Shown: positions 34,788-44,253 of the stretch, in pieces | How positions within the stretch are numbered: the first letter of the stretch is position 1 | Layout: each line of letters starts with the position of its first letter | Source of the DNA: Actinomarinicola tropica | GTDB taxonomy: Bacteria > Actinomycetota > Acidimicrobiia > Acidimicrobiales > SKKL01 | DNA: 64,000 bases | Reading direction: 5' to 3' | NCBI RefSeq assembly: GCF_009650215.1 | Contig: NZ_CP045851.1 | Coordinates: 2,507,001-2,571,000, forward strand | The notes under the pieces: model-generated | Told to the model about the DNA's origin: nothing | Seen by the model: only the letters and a program-made list of their open reading frames with translations | Databases searched by the model: none | Program-made: the position numbers and the translations under genes

Positions 34788-36601
34788 TGGGCGATCTCCG
34801 GTGGGGGCGACCACCGCGTCCAGGCCGCGGGTGTCTCGGCCATGCGGTGGAGGAAGGTCACGAGCTCGCCGCGGGTGACCGCGGCGTCGGGCTTGTAGAG
34901 CCCGGTGTCCCCGACGCCGGTGGTGAGGCCGAGGTCGAGCAGCCACCCGACGGGCCGGGCGTAGAAGGCGGTGCGCGGCACGTCGGGGAAGAGCGTCGGC
35001 GGCTGTGCGGCGGGTTCGCGGGCCAGCCGGTGCAGGAAGGTGGCCAGCTCGCCGCGGGTCACGGCACGGTTCGGCTCGAAGAGCCCGGAGTTGCCGACGC
35101 CGCCGGTGATGCCCTCCGCCGACAGCCACTGCACGGCGGTGCCGTAGAAGGCCGACGGGTCGACGTCGGGGAAGCTGGTGCCGCCCGACGGCGGCGACGC
35201 GTCGACGAAGCGGTAGAGGAACGTCGCCAGCTCGCCGCGGGTGACCGCACGGTTCGGTTCGAACCGGCCCGTCGATCCCACGCCGGTGGTGATCTCGTGC
35301 TCGACGGCCCACTCGACCGCGCCGGCGTAGAACGCGCCCGGCGCGACGTCGGAGAAGCCCGATCGCGTGATCGCCCACTTCGACGAGATGATCTGGCGGC
35401 TGCCGCCGGCGCGGGCGTTCACGGTGGTCCGGAACTGGTGCGCCGTCATCTCCCGCGTCCCGCCGGCGTGGTCGATCCAGACGGTGGCGCGGTTGGTCCG
35501 GCCGCCGACGCCGATGTTGCCGCCCAACCGGACGTCGCGGACGCCGCTCAGGCCGAACCAGCTGCCGATCTCGTCGAGGGTGTAGGTGCGCACCCAGCGG
35601 TGGTTCGGGTTGGACGGCGTGGCGTCGCCCGGGTCCGGGACCCCGTAGGCCCACGGCACCTGCACCTGGTTCTCGAACACGTAGCCGCTGTCGGCGGTGT
35701 GGCCCCCGCTCGACGACGAGTACCACGTGGTGGCGATGGTGCTGCCGCTGTAGACGACCTGGTTCTGGGTCGCGTCCACCGCGGCCACCCAGCGGTCGCC
35801 GTAGGCGCCGCCCTCCTTGTCGTACCCGGCGTAGACCTGGTCCGCCACACCGGGGTCGAGGTGGAAGGGGCGGTCGCCGCGGTCGCGGATGGTCGCCGCA
35901 GCGAAGGAACGGGCCGCCACGACCTGGGCCTTCAGCGCGTCGGCGTCCCACGACGAGGGGATCTCGGCCAGCCCGTACAGGTACTGGTTCATCGACAGGT
36001 TCTGGACCCCGACGCAGGTGCGGGCGCTGCACCCGGTGTTCGCGAACCGACTCGTCGGCAGGATGGCGAGGTCGCCCCACTTGTACTGCCGGGCGCCGAG
36101 GAGCTCGGGGAGGCTGGCGTGGCGGCCGCCCCGCAGCTCCACGACCACGGCGCCGGGCGCACCCTCGTACCTCGTCACTCCATCGATCTTCACCAACATG
36201 GTGCCGCCCGAGTAGCCCACCCGGATCTCGGCGTTCGCCGGGGCCACGTGGCTCCCGGCCGGGTGGTGCACGCGGGTCCCGCTGCCGTGCAGCCGCACGA
36301 CGGTGGTGCCCGCGGTCTGGGTGAGTCGCACGCGCACGTCGTGGAAGTAGGCGGGCAGCGACGGCGGGTTCGCGATCGAGACGTCCCGGTAGTAGTGCCG
36401 GAGGATGTCCTGGTAGCTCGCGCCGGCGTCGGCCATGCCCTTGGCGCCGTACTGGCTCATGCCGATGCCGTGGCCCCAGCCGCCCCCCGTGATCTCGAGC
36501 TCCCCGGCGCTCGCGCCAGCGGGGGTGGGCGCGGCGACGACGACCCCGCAGAGCGTCGCCACGGCGAGCGCGGCAGCGGCGAGGGAACGGCGGAACGACA
36601 C
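34784..36601 (-). CDS. SpoIID/LytB-domain protein with three SLH repeats
   Basis: A 605-residue exported protein. A signal peptide covers about residues 1–31 (cleavage near GASA). The SpoIID region (about 35–350) shows GGGWGHGIGMSQYGAKGMA and LYGLAEIPSSWDADALKAQVVAARS, both SpoIID/LytB hallmarks, with the catalytic-type Glu in AEIPSSW. SpoIID proteins are lytic transglycosylases acting on denuded glycan strands, which fits the amidase encoded next. Three SLH repeats (about 410–600) anchor it. The GTG start is supported by AGGAGGT 9 nt upstream (coding-strand complement at 36611–36617). It is the first gene of the operon SpoIID-SLH, amidase-SLH, subtilisin-SLH, CsaB-like. Confidence 0.9.
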   Translation of the reverse strand: MSFRRSLAAAALAVATLCGVVVAAPTPAGASAGELEITGGGWGHGIGMSQYGAKGMADAGASYQDILRHYYRDVSIANPPSLPAYFHDVRVRLTQTAGTTVVRLHGSGTRVHHPAGSHVAPANAEIRVGYSGGTMLVKIDGVTRYEGAPGAVVVELRGGRHASLPELLGARQYKWGDLAILPTSRFANTGCSARTCVGVQNLSMNQYLYGLAEIPSSWDADALKAQVVAARSFAAATIRDRGDRPFHLDPGVADQVYAGYDKEGGAYGDRWVAAVDATQNQVVYSGSTIATTWYSSSSGGHTADSGYVFENQVQVPWAYGVPDPGDATPSNPNHRWVRTYTLDEIGSWFGLSGVRDVRLGGNIGVGGRTNRATVWIDHAGGTREMTAHQFRTTVNARAGGSRQIISSKWAITRSGFSDVAPGAFYAGAVEWAVEHEITTGVGSTGRFEPNRAVTRGELATFLYRFVDASPPSGGTSFPDVDPSAFYGTAVQWLSAEGITGGVGNSGLFEPNRAVTRGELATFLHRLAREPAAQPPTLFPDVPRTAFYARPVGWLLDLGLTTGVGDTGLYKPDAAVTRGELVTFLHRMAETPAAWTRWSPPPEIAQ

Positions 36602-36658
36602 GCTGCGGGGACCTCCTGGGCGCGGTGAACGACTGCGGTCTCCGCCCGCTGAACGTCA

Positions 36659-36689
36659 CGAGGGTAGACCCTCGCGCCTGCAGTGTCTT
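36659..36689 (-). promoter_or_regulatory. Promoter of the SLH operon with an operator-like palindrome over the -10
   Basis: On the minus strand AAGACA (36689–36684) and TACCCT (36666–36661) are separated by 17 bp, a plausible -35/-10 pair about 60 bp upstream of the SpoIID-SLH start. The -10 lies inside a perfect 7+7 bp inverted repeat, CGAGGGT / ACCCTCG with a 2-bp centre (36659–36674), suggesting a dimeric regulator's site. Confidence 0.4.
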
Positions 36690-36775
36690 GATCGGCCCCG
36701 GACGTGGCGACTTGAGGATCGGGGCCGCCGGCACCCACGCTCACCCCTCTGGGCGACGCCCCGCCACCCTGCCCC

Positions 36776-36781
36776 TACGAT
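36776..36781 (+). promoter_or_regulatory. -10 element (TACGAT) of a likely leaderless transcript
   Basis: TACGAT is followed by 6 nt and the ATG at 36788, the same sequence and spacing as at mutB. It drives the UPF0104–polyprenol glycosyltransferase pair, divergent from the SLH operon. Confidence 0.5.
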
Positions 36782-36787
36782 CCGTCC

Positions 36788-37750
36788 ATGCGCGAACCCG
36801 CACCGACCGGCGCACGGGGCCGCGCCCTCGCCGCACTCGCGTCGCTGCGACGGGCGGCCGCGCGCCCGGCGGTCGCCCGACCGCTCGTGGCGCTCACGGT
36901 GGTGGCCCTCGCCGTCGGCTCGGTGTCGGCGGCGCGCTCGCTGCCCGACGGGGTCGAGGTCCGCTGGTGGCTCGTCGTACTCGTCGGTGCGGTCGGCACG
37001 CCCGCCACGGTGGCGCTCAACGCCCTCGAGTACCGCGCCAGCGCCCGGGCGGTCGGGGTCGACGAGACGCTCGGCACCGCCGCCCGGGTCAGCATCTACG
37101 GCACCGCCGCCAACCTCCTACCCCTCCCCGGCGGGTCGCTCGTCCGGATCGACGCCATCCGGCGGCGCGGCGGCTCGATGCGCTCCGCCACCTCGATCAC
37201 CATCGCCGTCGGCCTGCTCTGGTTGGGTGCATCGCTCGTGATGGCCGGCGGGCTCGGGGCCACGACGACGCCGGGGCTGGCCGTCGTCTTCCTCCTCGCC
37301 GGCGTGGCGCCGCTCGTCGCCGCCCACCTCGTCATGCGCCGGCTGGGCAGCCCGCCACGAGCCTTCGTCGTCATCGCCGCCGTCCAGGTCGCGGCGGTGT
37401 CGGTCCAGGCCCTGCGCTTCTGGCTCGCGGCCGCGGCGATCGACGCCGACCTCGGCCCGAGCCAGGCGTTCGCCCTGGGCGTCTCGGTGACGGTCGCCGC
37501 CGCCGCCGGCTTCCTGCCCGGCGGACTCGGCATCCGCGAGGCGATCGCCGCCGCGCTCGGCCCGCTCATCGGGCTCACCGCGTCGCAGACCTTCCTCGCC
37601 ACGTTGGTCGACCGCATCGCCGGCCTCGCGGCCGTCACGGTCGTCGCCGTCGTCGTGATGGCCGCCACGCGCGGCGAGGCCCGTCGGCTCCTCGACCAGG
37701 AGGCCGGTAACCTCGCCGCGCCCGACGATCGGAGTACATCCCCGCCGTGA
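36788..37750 (+). CDS. UPF0104 / lysylphosphatidylglycerol-synthase-type transmembrane protein
   Basis: A 320-residue membrane protein with about eight hydrophobic segments. It has the family pattern NALEYRASARAVG early, NLLPLPGGSLVR in the middle, and AGFLPGGLGIREA late (P-G-G-x-G-x-RE). It is probably a flippase-like protein for lipid carriers or lipid-linked sugars. Its stop overlaps the start of a DPM1-like glycosyltransferase gene by 4 bp (GTGA), and that coupling supports a joint role in making and translocating a polyprenol-linked sugar. Confidence 0.75.
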   Translation: MREPAPTGARGRALAALASLRRAAARPAVARPLVALTVVALAVGSVSAARSLPDGVEVRWWLVVLVGAVGTPATVALNALEYRASARAVGVDETLGTAARVSIYGTAANLLPLPGGSLVRIDAIRRRGGSMRSATSITIAVGLLWLGASLVMAGGLGATTTPGLAVVFLLAGVAPLVAAHLVMRRLGSPPRAFVVIAAVQVAAVSVQALRFWLAAAAIDADLGPSQAFALGVSVTVAAAAGFLPGGLGIREAIAAALGPLIGLTASQTFLATLVDRIAGLAAVTVVAVVVMAATRGEARRLLDQEAGNLAAPDDRSTSPP

Positions 37751-38754
37751 AGCTCATCATCCAGATCCCGTGCCTGAACGAGGAGGAGCAGCTGCCGGCC
37801 ACCCTGGCCGACATCCCACGGGACGTGCCCGGCTTCGACGTCGTCGAGCTCATGGTCATCGACGACGGCTCCACCGACCGGACCGTCGAGGTCGCTCGAG
37901 CTCACGGCGTGCACCACATCGTCAAGCTGCCCCAGAACCGCGGGCTGGCCGCGGCCTTCCAGGCCGGGCTCGACACCGCGCTCAAGCTCGGCGCGGACGT
38001 CGTCGTCAACACCGACGCCGACAACCAGTACCGCGGCGACTCGATCCCCGACCTCGTGGCGCCGATCGTCGCCGGCGACGCCGACGTCGTCGTCGGCGAT
38101 CGCGACGTGCGCAACATCGCCGAGTTCTCCTGGCTGAAGCGGCGGCTCCAGGTGCTCGGCAGCTGGGTCGTGCGGGTCGCCTCCGGCACCGACATCCCCG
38201 ACGCCACCTCCGGGTTCCGGGCCTACACCCGGGAGGCAGCCCTCCAGCTGATGGTCGTCAGCCGCTACACGTACACGATCGAGTCGATCATCCAGGTGGG
38301 CAAGTCGCGGCTCGCGGTCACGCACGTCCCCATCCGCACCAACCCCAAGGTCCGCGATTCACGCCTGTTCTCCAGCACCTGGGGCTACGTCCGCCGCAAC
38401 GCCCTCACGATCCTCCGGGTCTTCGCGGCCTACGAGCCGATCAAGTTCTTCTCGACGATCGCCGCGCTGCTCGTCGTCGCGGCCCTCGCGGCGTTCTCGC
38501 CGTTCCTCTGGGACTGGATCGTCAACGGCGAGCGCAGCGGGCACCTGCAGTCGGTGATCCTGGGCGCGATCCTGTCGATCTCCGCGTTCCTCGTCGTCGT
38601 CCTGGCGATCGTCGCCGACCTCATGGCCGCGCACCGCGCGGTCACCCAGCGCGTGCTCGAGCACACACGGCAGCTCGAGCTCGCGGCCGGCGTCCCGCCG
38701 CTGCACTACGAACCGGGCGCCACCGAACCCGGCCCCACCATCAGCGCCGACTGA
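37747..38754 (+). CDS. Family 2 glycosyltransferase, polyprenol-phosphate sugar synthase-like, with two C-terminal membrane helices
   Basis: A 335-residue GT-A enzyme of the DPM1/GtrB type. Residues about 1–225 show IIQIPCLNEEEQL, MVIDDGSTD, KLPQNRGLAAAFQAGL, the DADNQY metal-binding motif and DATSGFRAYTRE. Two hydrophobic segments at about 240–265 and 275–300 anchor it in the membrane. Enzymes of this type load a hexose onto polyprenol phosphate for GT-C transferases such as the protein at 21552–23288. The GTG start overlaps the UPF0104 stop by 4 bp. Its 3' end overlaps that of the convergent gene by 14 bp. Confidence 0.85.
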   Translation: MKLIIQIPCLNEEEQLPATLADIPRDVPGFDVVELMVIDDGSTDRTVEVARAHGVHHIVKLPQNRGLAAAFQAGLDTALKLGADVVVNTDADNQYRGDSIPDLVAPIVAGDADVVVGDRDVRNIAEFSWLKRRLQVLGSWVVRVASGTDIPDATSGFRAYTREAALQLMVVSRYTYTIESIIQVGKSRLAVTHVPIRTNPKVRDSRLFSSTWGYVRRNALTILRVFAAYEPIKFFSTIAALLVVAALAAFSPFLWDWIVNGERSGHLQSVILGAILSISAFLVVVLAIVADLMAAHRAVTQRVLEHTRQLELAAGVPPLHYEPGATEPGPTISAD

Positions 38755-41464
38755 TCGCCCCGCGGGGCCTGCCGGCCACCGCAACGGCGACGAGCAGCAC
38801 CGCCGTCGCCCCGGTCACCGCCATCCCCACCTGCCGACCGGGGGGCTCGAAGCGCAGCGCCAGGTCGTGGCGACCCTCGGGCACGACGACCCCCATCAGG
38901 GCGTGGTCGACGCGCACGAGCGCCACGGCCTCGCCGTCGAGCGTCGCGCTCCACCCGTCCTCGAACGACTCGGCGACGACGAGCATCCCCGCCGCCTCGG
39001 CATCGACCTCGACGTCGATCGTGTCGCCGTCGTCGGTCGTGACGTCGATCGCGGCATCACCGGCCGAGAGCCCCTCGACGGGTACCTCGACCGCGACCAC
39101 CTGGTCGTCGAGACCCGCTGACAGCGCCGCGAGCCGCTCGCCGGCGTCGGGGAGCACCTCCGCCGAGGTGGCCCAGCTGAACCGCGGCCGCACCGACAGC
39201 CGCTCGTAGACGGGCGTCCCCTCCGACGTCACCACACGCAGATCGTCGCCGCCGACGACCCGCGCCGACGGCGCCACGTCACCGTCCACCGCGGTGAGGT
39301 CGATGGCATCCGCCGGGTTCGGCGACCGGAGCGTGAGCGTCGCCCGGGTGACACCGTCGACCTCCGGGACGACGATCGTCAGGTCGTTCCCCACGGCGCC
39401 GAAGAGGCGGCGCCAGCCCCTGTCGACCCGGTTCCCGTCCTCGTCGAGCAGCTCGACCTCCACGACCGCCTCGGGTGAGACCCCCGACGGTGCGGCGGCG
39501 GCGAGCACGACCCCTCGATCCCCCTCCACCCAGCGCAAGGGCAGCGGTCGGTCCGGCACGAGCGTCACCTGCGACCCGCTGGCGACGTCCGCATCCACCA
39601 GGTCGCCGAGCGGGGGTTCCTCCGGGTTGGCCACGAAGTACCGGACCGCCAGGCGGTCGAGGACGGGCGACGACACGACGGCGGCGTCGACCGCGAGCAC
39701 GCTGTGCGTCGGGGTCCTCATGACCCGGGGGTCGGCGGTGGCGAGGAGGTCGGACCACGCGTCGGCGTGGAAGGTGTGGCCCGTGGCTCCGCGCAGGGGG
39801 TACGCCACCTGGCTCCCGGGCCACATCGTGTTCCCGGCGGCGGCGAACCGGTCGAGCCCGAGGTGGTCGTCCAGGAACTCGTGCGTCGGCGTCACCTCGA
39901 AGAACCGGTCCCGTGACGTGGTCGGCCAGAACCGGTGGGCGAACGACGTCCCGTCGACCGCCACGACGGCCAGGAGCGCGACCAGCGCGACCCGTGGGAT
40001 CCACGTGCGCCGCCCTGCGAGCGCCACCACGACGAGACCCCCGACGGCCACGAGCACCAGGAGACCGGGCACGAGCATGACCGACCCCCACTCGCCGAGC
40101 TGGTCCGCGTCCGCCGCGCGCCCCCGGGACGCGACCGCTGCGGCGGCGACCGCAACCGTGGCCACCACGACCCCACCGAGCAGGCGGAGCCGCTCCCGAG
40201 AGCGCACGACCTCGTCCGCGACACTCCGGGACAGGGCGTCGAGCCCGGCCGCCGCGAGCACCGCCATCACGAACCCGAGGACGGATCGGGCGCGGCCGAT
40301 GCCGTTGCTGGAGAGGAGCGGGGCGCTCCGGATGAGGCGGGCCGGGGGCAGGTCGGTGAAGATCACGAGCGTCCACGTGACCGCCGCCAGCGCGAACAGG
40401 ACGACGACGACCCGGCGCGGGTGCCGGCTCAGCAGCGCGACGGCGACGATGGCGAGGAACACCGCCCCGACACCGACGAAGGCGTTCAGCTCCATGATGT
40501 TGCGCGGCCCCCAGTACGGACCCCCGTCGAGCCCGAACGCACCGCCGAAGGGCAGGGTCAGCAGACCCGACGGCGGCAGGGAACCCTGGCCGAGTCCCTC
40601 CCGGTAGCCGAGGTCGATCCCCTGCATCCGCCGGGCCCACGGCACGAGCGCGAACGCGCTCAACCCCACGGCACCGACTCCCCCCGCGGCGATCGGCGCG
40701 AGCCTGCGAGCCGTCGTCGTGAGCTGCTGGCGCCACCCGTCGCCGCCCGAGGCGTCCATCCACAGCCGCGCGACGACGTAGGGCACGAGCGTCATCACCG
40801 CGAAGACCGCCACGGCCGGGAACCCCGACAGGAACATCCAGGCGCCGGCGAGCGCCAGCGGCCCGAGGCTCGCCCACGTCCGCTCCTGGATGGCGCGCTC
40901 GGCGGCCCAGAACACCACGGGGATCACGGCCGCGGTCAGGGTGTGCGGCCAGTTGGTCCAGACGGTCATGAAGCCCGACAGCGCGAACGCCACGCCGCCG
41001 GTGGTCGCCGGGAGGCGGCCCATGCCGACGCGACGGCAGAACGCGAACGTGGCGCCGGCCGCCACCGCCATCTCGAGCGCCTTGGTCCACGCCGGCGCCA
41101 GCCACGGCGGCAGCACCAGCCACGGCAGCACCCACGGCGTCCAGTAGGCGATGCCCGGGAACCCGCCGTGGGGGCGCCCTCCGACCTCCCACGGCACCCA
41201 GAGCGACAGGTCGCCTTCTCGCGCCTGCCGTGCGAACTCGATCAGGGCCGGCGTCGAGCCGTCGATCGTGTCGAAGATCGGTGGGAAGCGTTCGAGCAGC
41301 TCCGGGAGCGACGCCGTCGCCTTCCACGGGTACACGTTGGCGGTGAGGCCGACGCCGTGGAAGGCGGCACCGCCCAGGAGCGGCCCGCCGATGGCCAGCG
41401 CGATCACGACGGCGATCAGCAGCGCGGGCCACCACCGGTCCCAGCTCGGGAGGCGGCCCCTCAC
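38741..41464 (-). CDS. YfhO-type multi-pass membrane protein
   Basis: A 907-residue protein built like the one at 6236–8593 but longer: about twelve N-terminal membrane segments, a large beta-rich extracytoplasmic region (about residues 510–870) and a final membrane helix. The C-terminus contains the ESFEDGWSATLDGEAV segment typical of YfhO proteins. It is possibly a glycosyl-modifying enzyme using polyprenol-linked sugars. The GTG start overlaps the rmlD stop by 4 bp, tying it to the dTDP-rhamnose operon. Confidence 0.75.
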   Translation of the reverse strand: MRGRLPSWDRWWPALLIAVVIALAIGGPLLGGAAFHGVGLTANVYPWKATASLPELLERFPPIFDTIDGSTPALIEFARQAREGDLSLWVPWEVGGRPHGGFPGIAYWTPWVLPWLVLPPWLAPAWTKALEMAVAAGATFAFCRRVGMGRLPATTGGVAFALSGFMTVWTNWPHTLTAAVIPVVFWAAERAIQERTWASLGPLALAGAWMFLSGFPAVAVFAVMTLVPYVVARLWMDASGGDGWRQQLTTTARRLAPIAAGGVGAVGLSAFALVPWARRMQGIDLGYREGLGQGSLPPSGLLTLPFGGAFGLDGGPYWGPRNIMELNAFVGVGAVFLAIVAVALLSRHPRRVVVVLFALAAVTWTLVIFTDLPPARLIRSAPLLSSNGIGRARSVLGFVMAVLAAAGLDALSRSVADEVVRSRERLRLLGGVVVATVAVAAAAVASRGRAADADQLGEWGSVMLVPGLLVLVAVGGLVVVALAGRRTWIPRVALVALLAVVAVDGTSFAHRFWPTTSRDRFFEVTPTHEFLDDHLGLDRFAAAGNTMWPGSQVAYPLRGATGHTFHADAWSDLLATADPRVMRTPTHSVLAVDAAVVSSPVLDRLAVRYFVANPEEPPLGDLVDADVASGSQVTLVPDRPLPLRWVEGDRGVVLAAAAPSGVSPEAVVEVELLDEDGNRVDRGWRRLFGAVGNDLTIVVPEVDGVTRATLTLRSPNPADAIDLTAVDGDVAPSARVVGGDDLRVVTSEGTPVYERLSVRPRFSWATSAEVLPDAGERLAALSAGLDDQVVAVEVPVEGLSAGDAAIDVTTDDGDTIDVEVDAEAAGMLVVAESFEDGWSATLDGEAVALVRVDHALMGVVVPEGRHDLALRFEPPGRQVGMAVTGATAVLLVAVAVAGRPRGAISRR

Positions 41465-42287
41465 GTCAGTCGAGCGACCAGGCGGGCCAGCGGCACCCTG
41501 AAGTCGTCGAGCAGCTCGATGCCCTCGAGCCGCAGCACGGCATTGTCCAGGACCGAGTTGGCGGGCCGTGGTGCCGGACGCGGCATCTCGGCGGTGCTGA
41601 TCGGCTGCACGCGGTCGGGGTCCTGACCGGCGGCTCGCATGACCTCCTGCGCCAGCTCGAACCAGCTGACGGCCCCCTGGTTGGTGACGTGGGTGATGCC
41701 GGTGCGCCGCTCGACGGCGAGCCGACGGATCATCTCCGCCAGGTCGTCGGCGAAGGTCGGGTGGCCACGCTGGTCGTCGACGAACCGGAGCGTGTCGTGC
41801 TCGGCGGCCAGCCGCAGGATCGTCTTCACCATGTTGGGGCCGTGCTCGCCGCACACCCACGCGGTGCGCACGACGAGGGCGTCCGGGCCGGCCTCGACCT
41901 CGCCCGCGAGCTTCGAGCGTCCGTAGACCGAGCGCGGGCCGGTCGGGTCCCACTCGGTGTACGGGGCGTCCTGGTCACCGGAGAACACGTAGTCGGTGGA
42001 GATGTGGGTGAGGTGCGCACCGACCCGCCGGCAGGCGTCGGCGACGTACCGGACGGCGAGGGCGTTGTCCCGGTACGCCCGGTCGGGGTCCGACTCGCAC
42101 GCGTCGACCGCGGTCCACGCCGCGGCGTTGATCACGAGATCCGGCGCCAGGGAGGTGATCGCGCCGAGGACCTGGTCGCGGTCCGACACGTCGAGCGCCG
42201 CTCGATCCGCCGCGACCACGTCGTGGCCGTCGAAGGCAGTGACGAGCTCACGACCGACCTGTCCGCCCGCGCCGGTGACGAGGACCT

Positions 42288-42291
<4 letters not shown>
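41461..42291 (-). CDS. rmlD: dTDP-4-dehydrorhamnose reductase
   Basis: A 276-residue short-chain-dehydrogenase-type reductase, last step of dTDP-L-rhamnose synthesis. The N-terminal NAD(P) motif GAGGQVG is visible, then NAAAWTAVDACE, STDYVFSG and the catalytic YGRSK (Tyr-x3-Lys), followed by VVRTAWV. The GTG start overlaps the rmlB stop by 4 bp. The family's usual length is about 280–300 residues. Confidence 0.95.
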
Positions 42292-43249
<958 letters not shown>

Positions 43250-43250
<1 letters not shown>

Positions 43251-44146
43251 CAGAACCGCTCTCCTTCGAGGTCGAGGATCCGCAGCAACCGCTCGGCGTA
43301 GCCGCTCTTCGCCAGGTCGCCGCCGTGGTCGGCGGCCTCGGCCAGGCGGTGCAGCTGCTCGGTGTCGATGAACCCCTCCCGGTGCGCCGCGGCCTCCGGT
43401 GACCCGATGAGCAACCCCTTGCGGCGCTGCTGGCCGGCGACCCACGTCTGGGCGTCGAGCATGGCGTCGAAGGTGCCGACGTCGAACCAGTCGGTGGAGA
43501 ACGGCAGCCGGCACACCTCGAGCAGGCCGTCGGCGAGGTAGCCGGCGTTGAGGTCGGTGATCTCGATCTCGCCACGGGGGCTCGGTGCGAGCGAACGGGC
43601 CCGGTCGACCACGCTGCTGTCGTAGAAGTACAGCCCGGGGACCATCAGGTTCGACGGCGGGTCCTCAGGCTTCTCGTGGATGCCGACGACGCGTCCCTCG
43701 GCGTCGAGCTCGAGCACGCCGTACCGATGCGGGTCGTGGGCCCACAGACCGAACACCACCGCGCCCTTGGGGTCGGTGTGGGTCTGGAGCTGCTCCCCCA
43801 GGCCGTAGCCGTAGAAGAGGTTGTCGCCGAGGATCAGCGCCACCTTGTCGCCGCCGATGAAGTCGGCGCCGACGATGAACGCGTCGGCGAGGCCGCGGGG
43901 CTCGGCCTGCACCGCGTACTCGAAGCGGCAGCCCCACTGGCTCCCGTCGCCGAGGAGCGCCTCGTACAGGGGCAGCTGGTCGGGGCTGCTGATGATCAGG
44001 ATCTCGTTGATGCGCGCGTGGATCAGCGTGCTGATCGGGTAGTACACGAGCGGCTTGTCGTACACGTGCATCAGCTGCTTCGACGTGCCGCGGCTGGCGG
44101 GGCCGAGGCGGGTCGCCCGTCCGCCGGCGAGGACGATGCCCTTCAC
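43250..44146 (-). CDS. rmlA: Glucose-1-phosphate thymidylyltransferase
   Basis: A 298-residue nucleotidyltransferase forming dTDP-glucose. The signature loop reads GGRATRLGPASRGTSKQLM, a variant of the usual GGSGTRLxPxTxxxSKQLL. Also visible are YAVQAEPRGLADAF, the metal-binding LGDN, and the FDVGTFDAMLDA segment. The GTG start at 44146 has a GGGGGAGG-type ribosome-binding site just upstream. It heads the rmlA-rmlB-rmlD-YfhO run; no rmlC epimerase gene is present in the window. Confidence 0.95.
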
Positions 44147-44253
44147 CGGTCCTCCCCCGCCGTGACGGGGACGCCGAGGTCGACTGCCGGGGTCTTCACC
44201 TGTCGCAACACGCCGGGCACCGTATCGGACCGGGGCCCACGGGTCGGAGCGGC

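Noticed and set aside
8626-36601. SLH repeats as a recombination hot spot
   Set aside because: The repeats are similar at protein level but clearly diverged in DNA sequence, so homologous exchange is not indicated by what I can see.
33042-36734. A 1230-residue frame joining the amidase-SLH gene with upstream sequence
   Set aside because: The upstream part is a shadow of the SpoIID-SLH gene. The GTG at 34787 overlapping the SpoIID stop and the TAT signal that follows define the true start.
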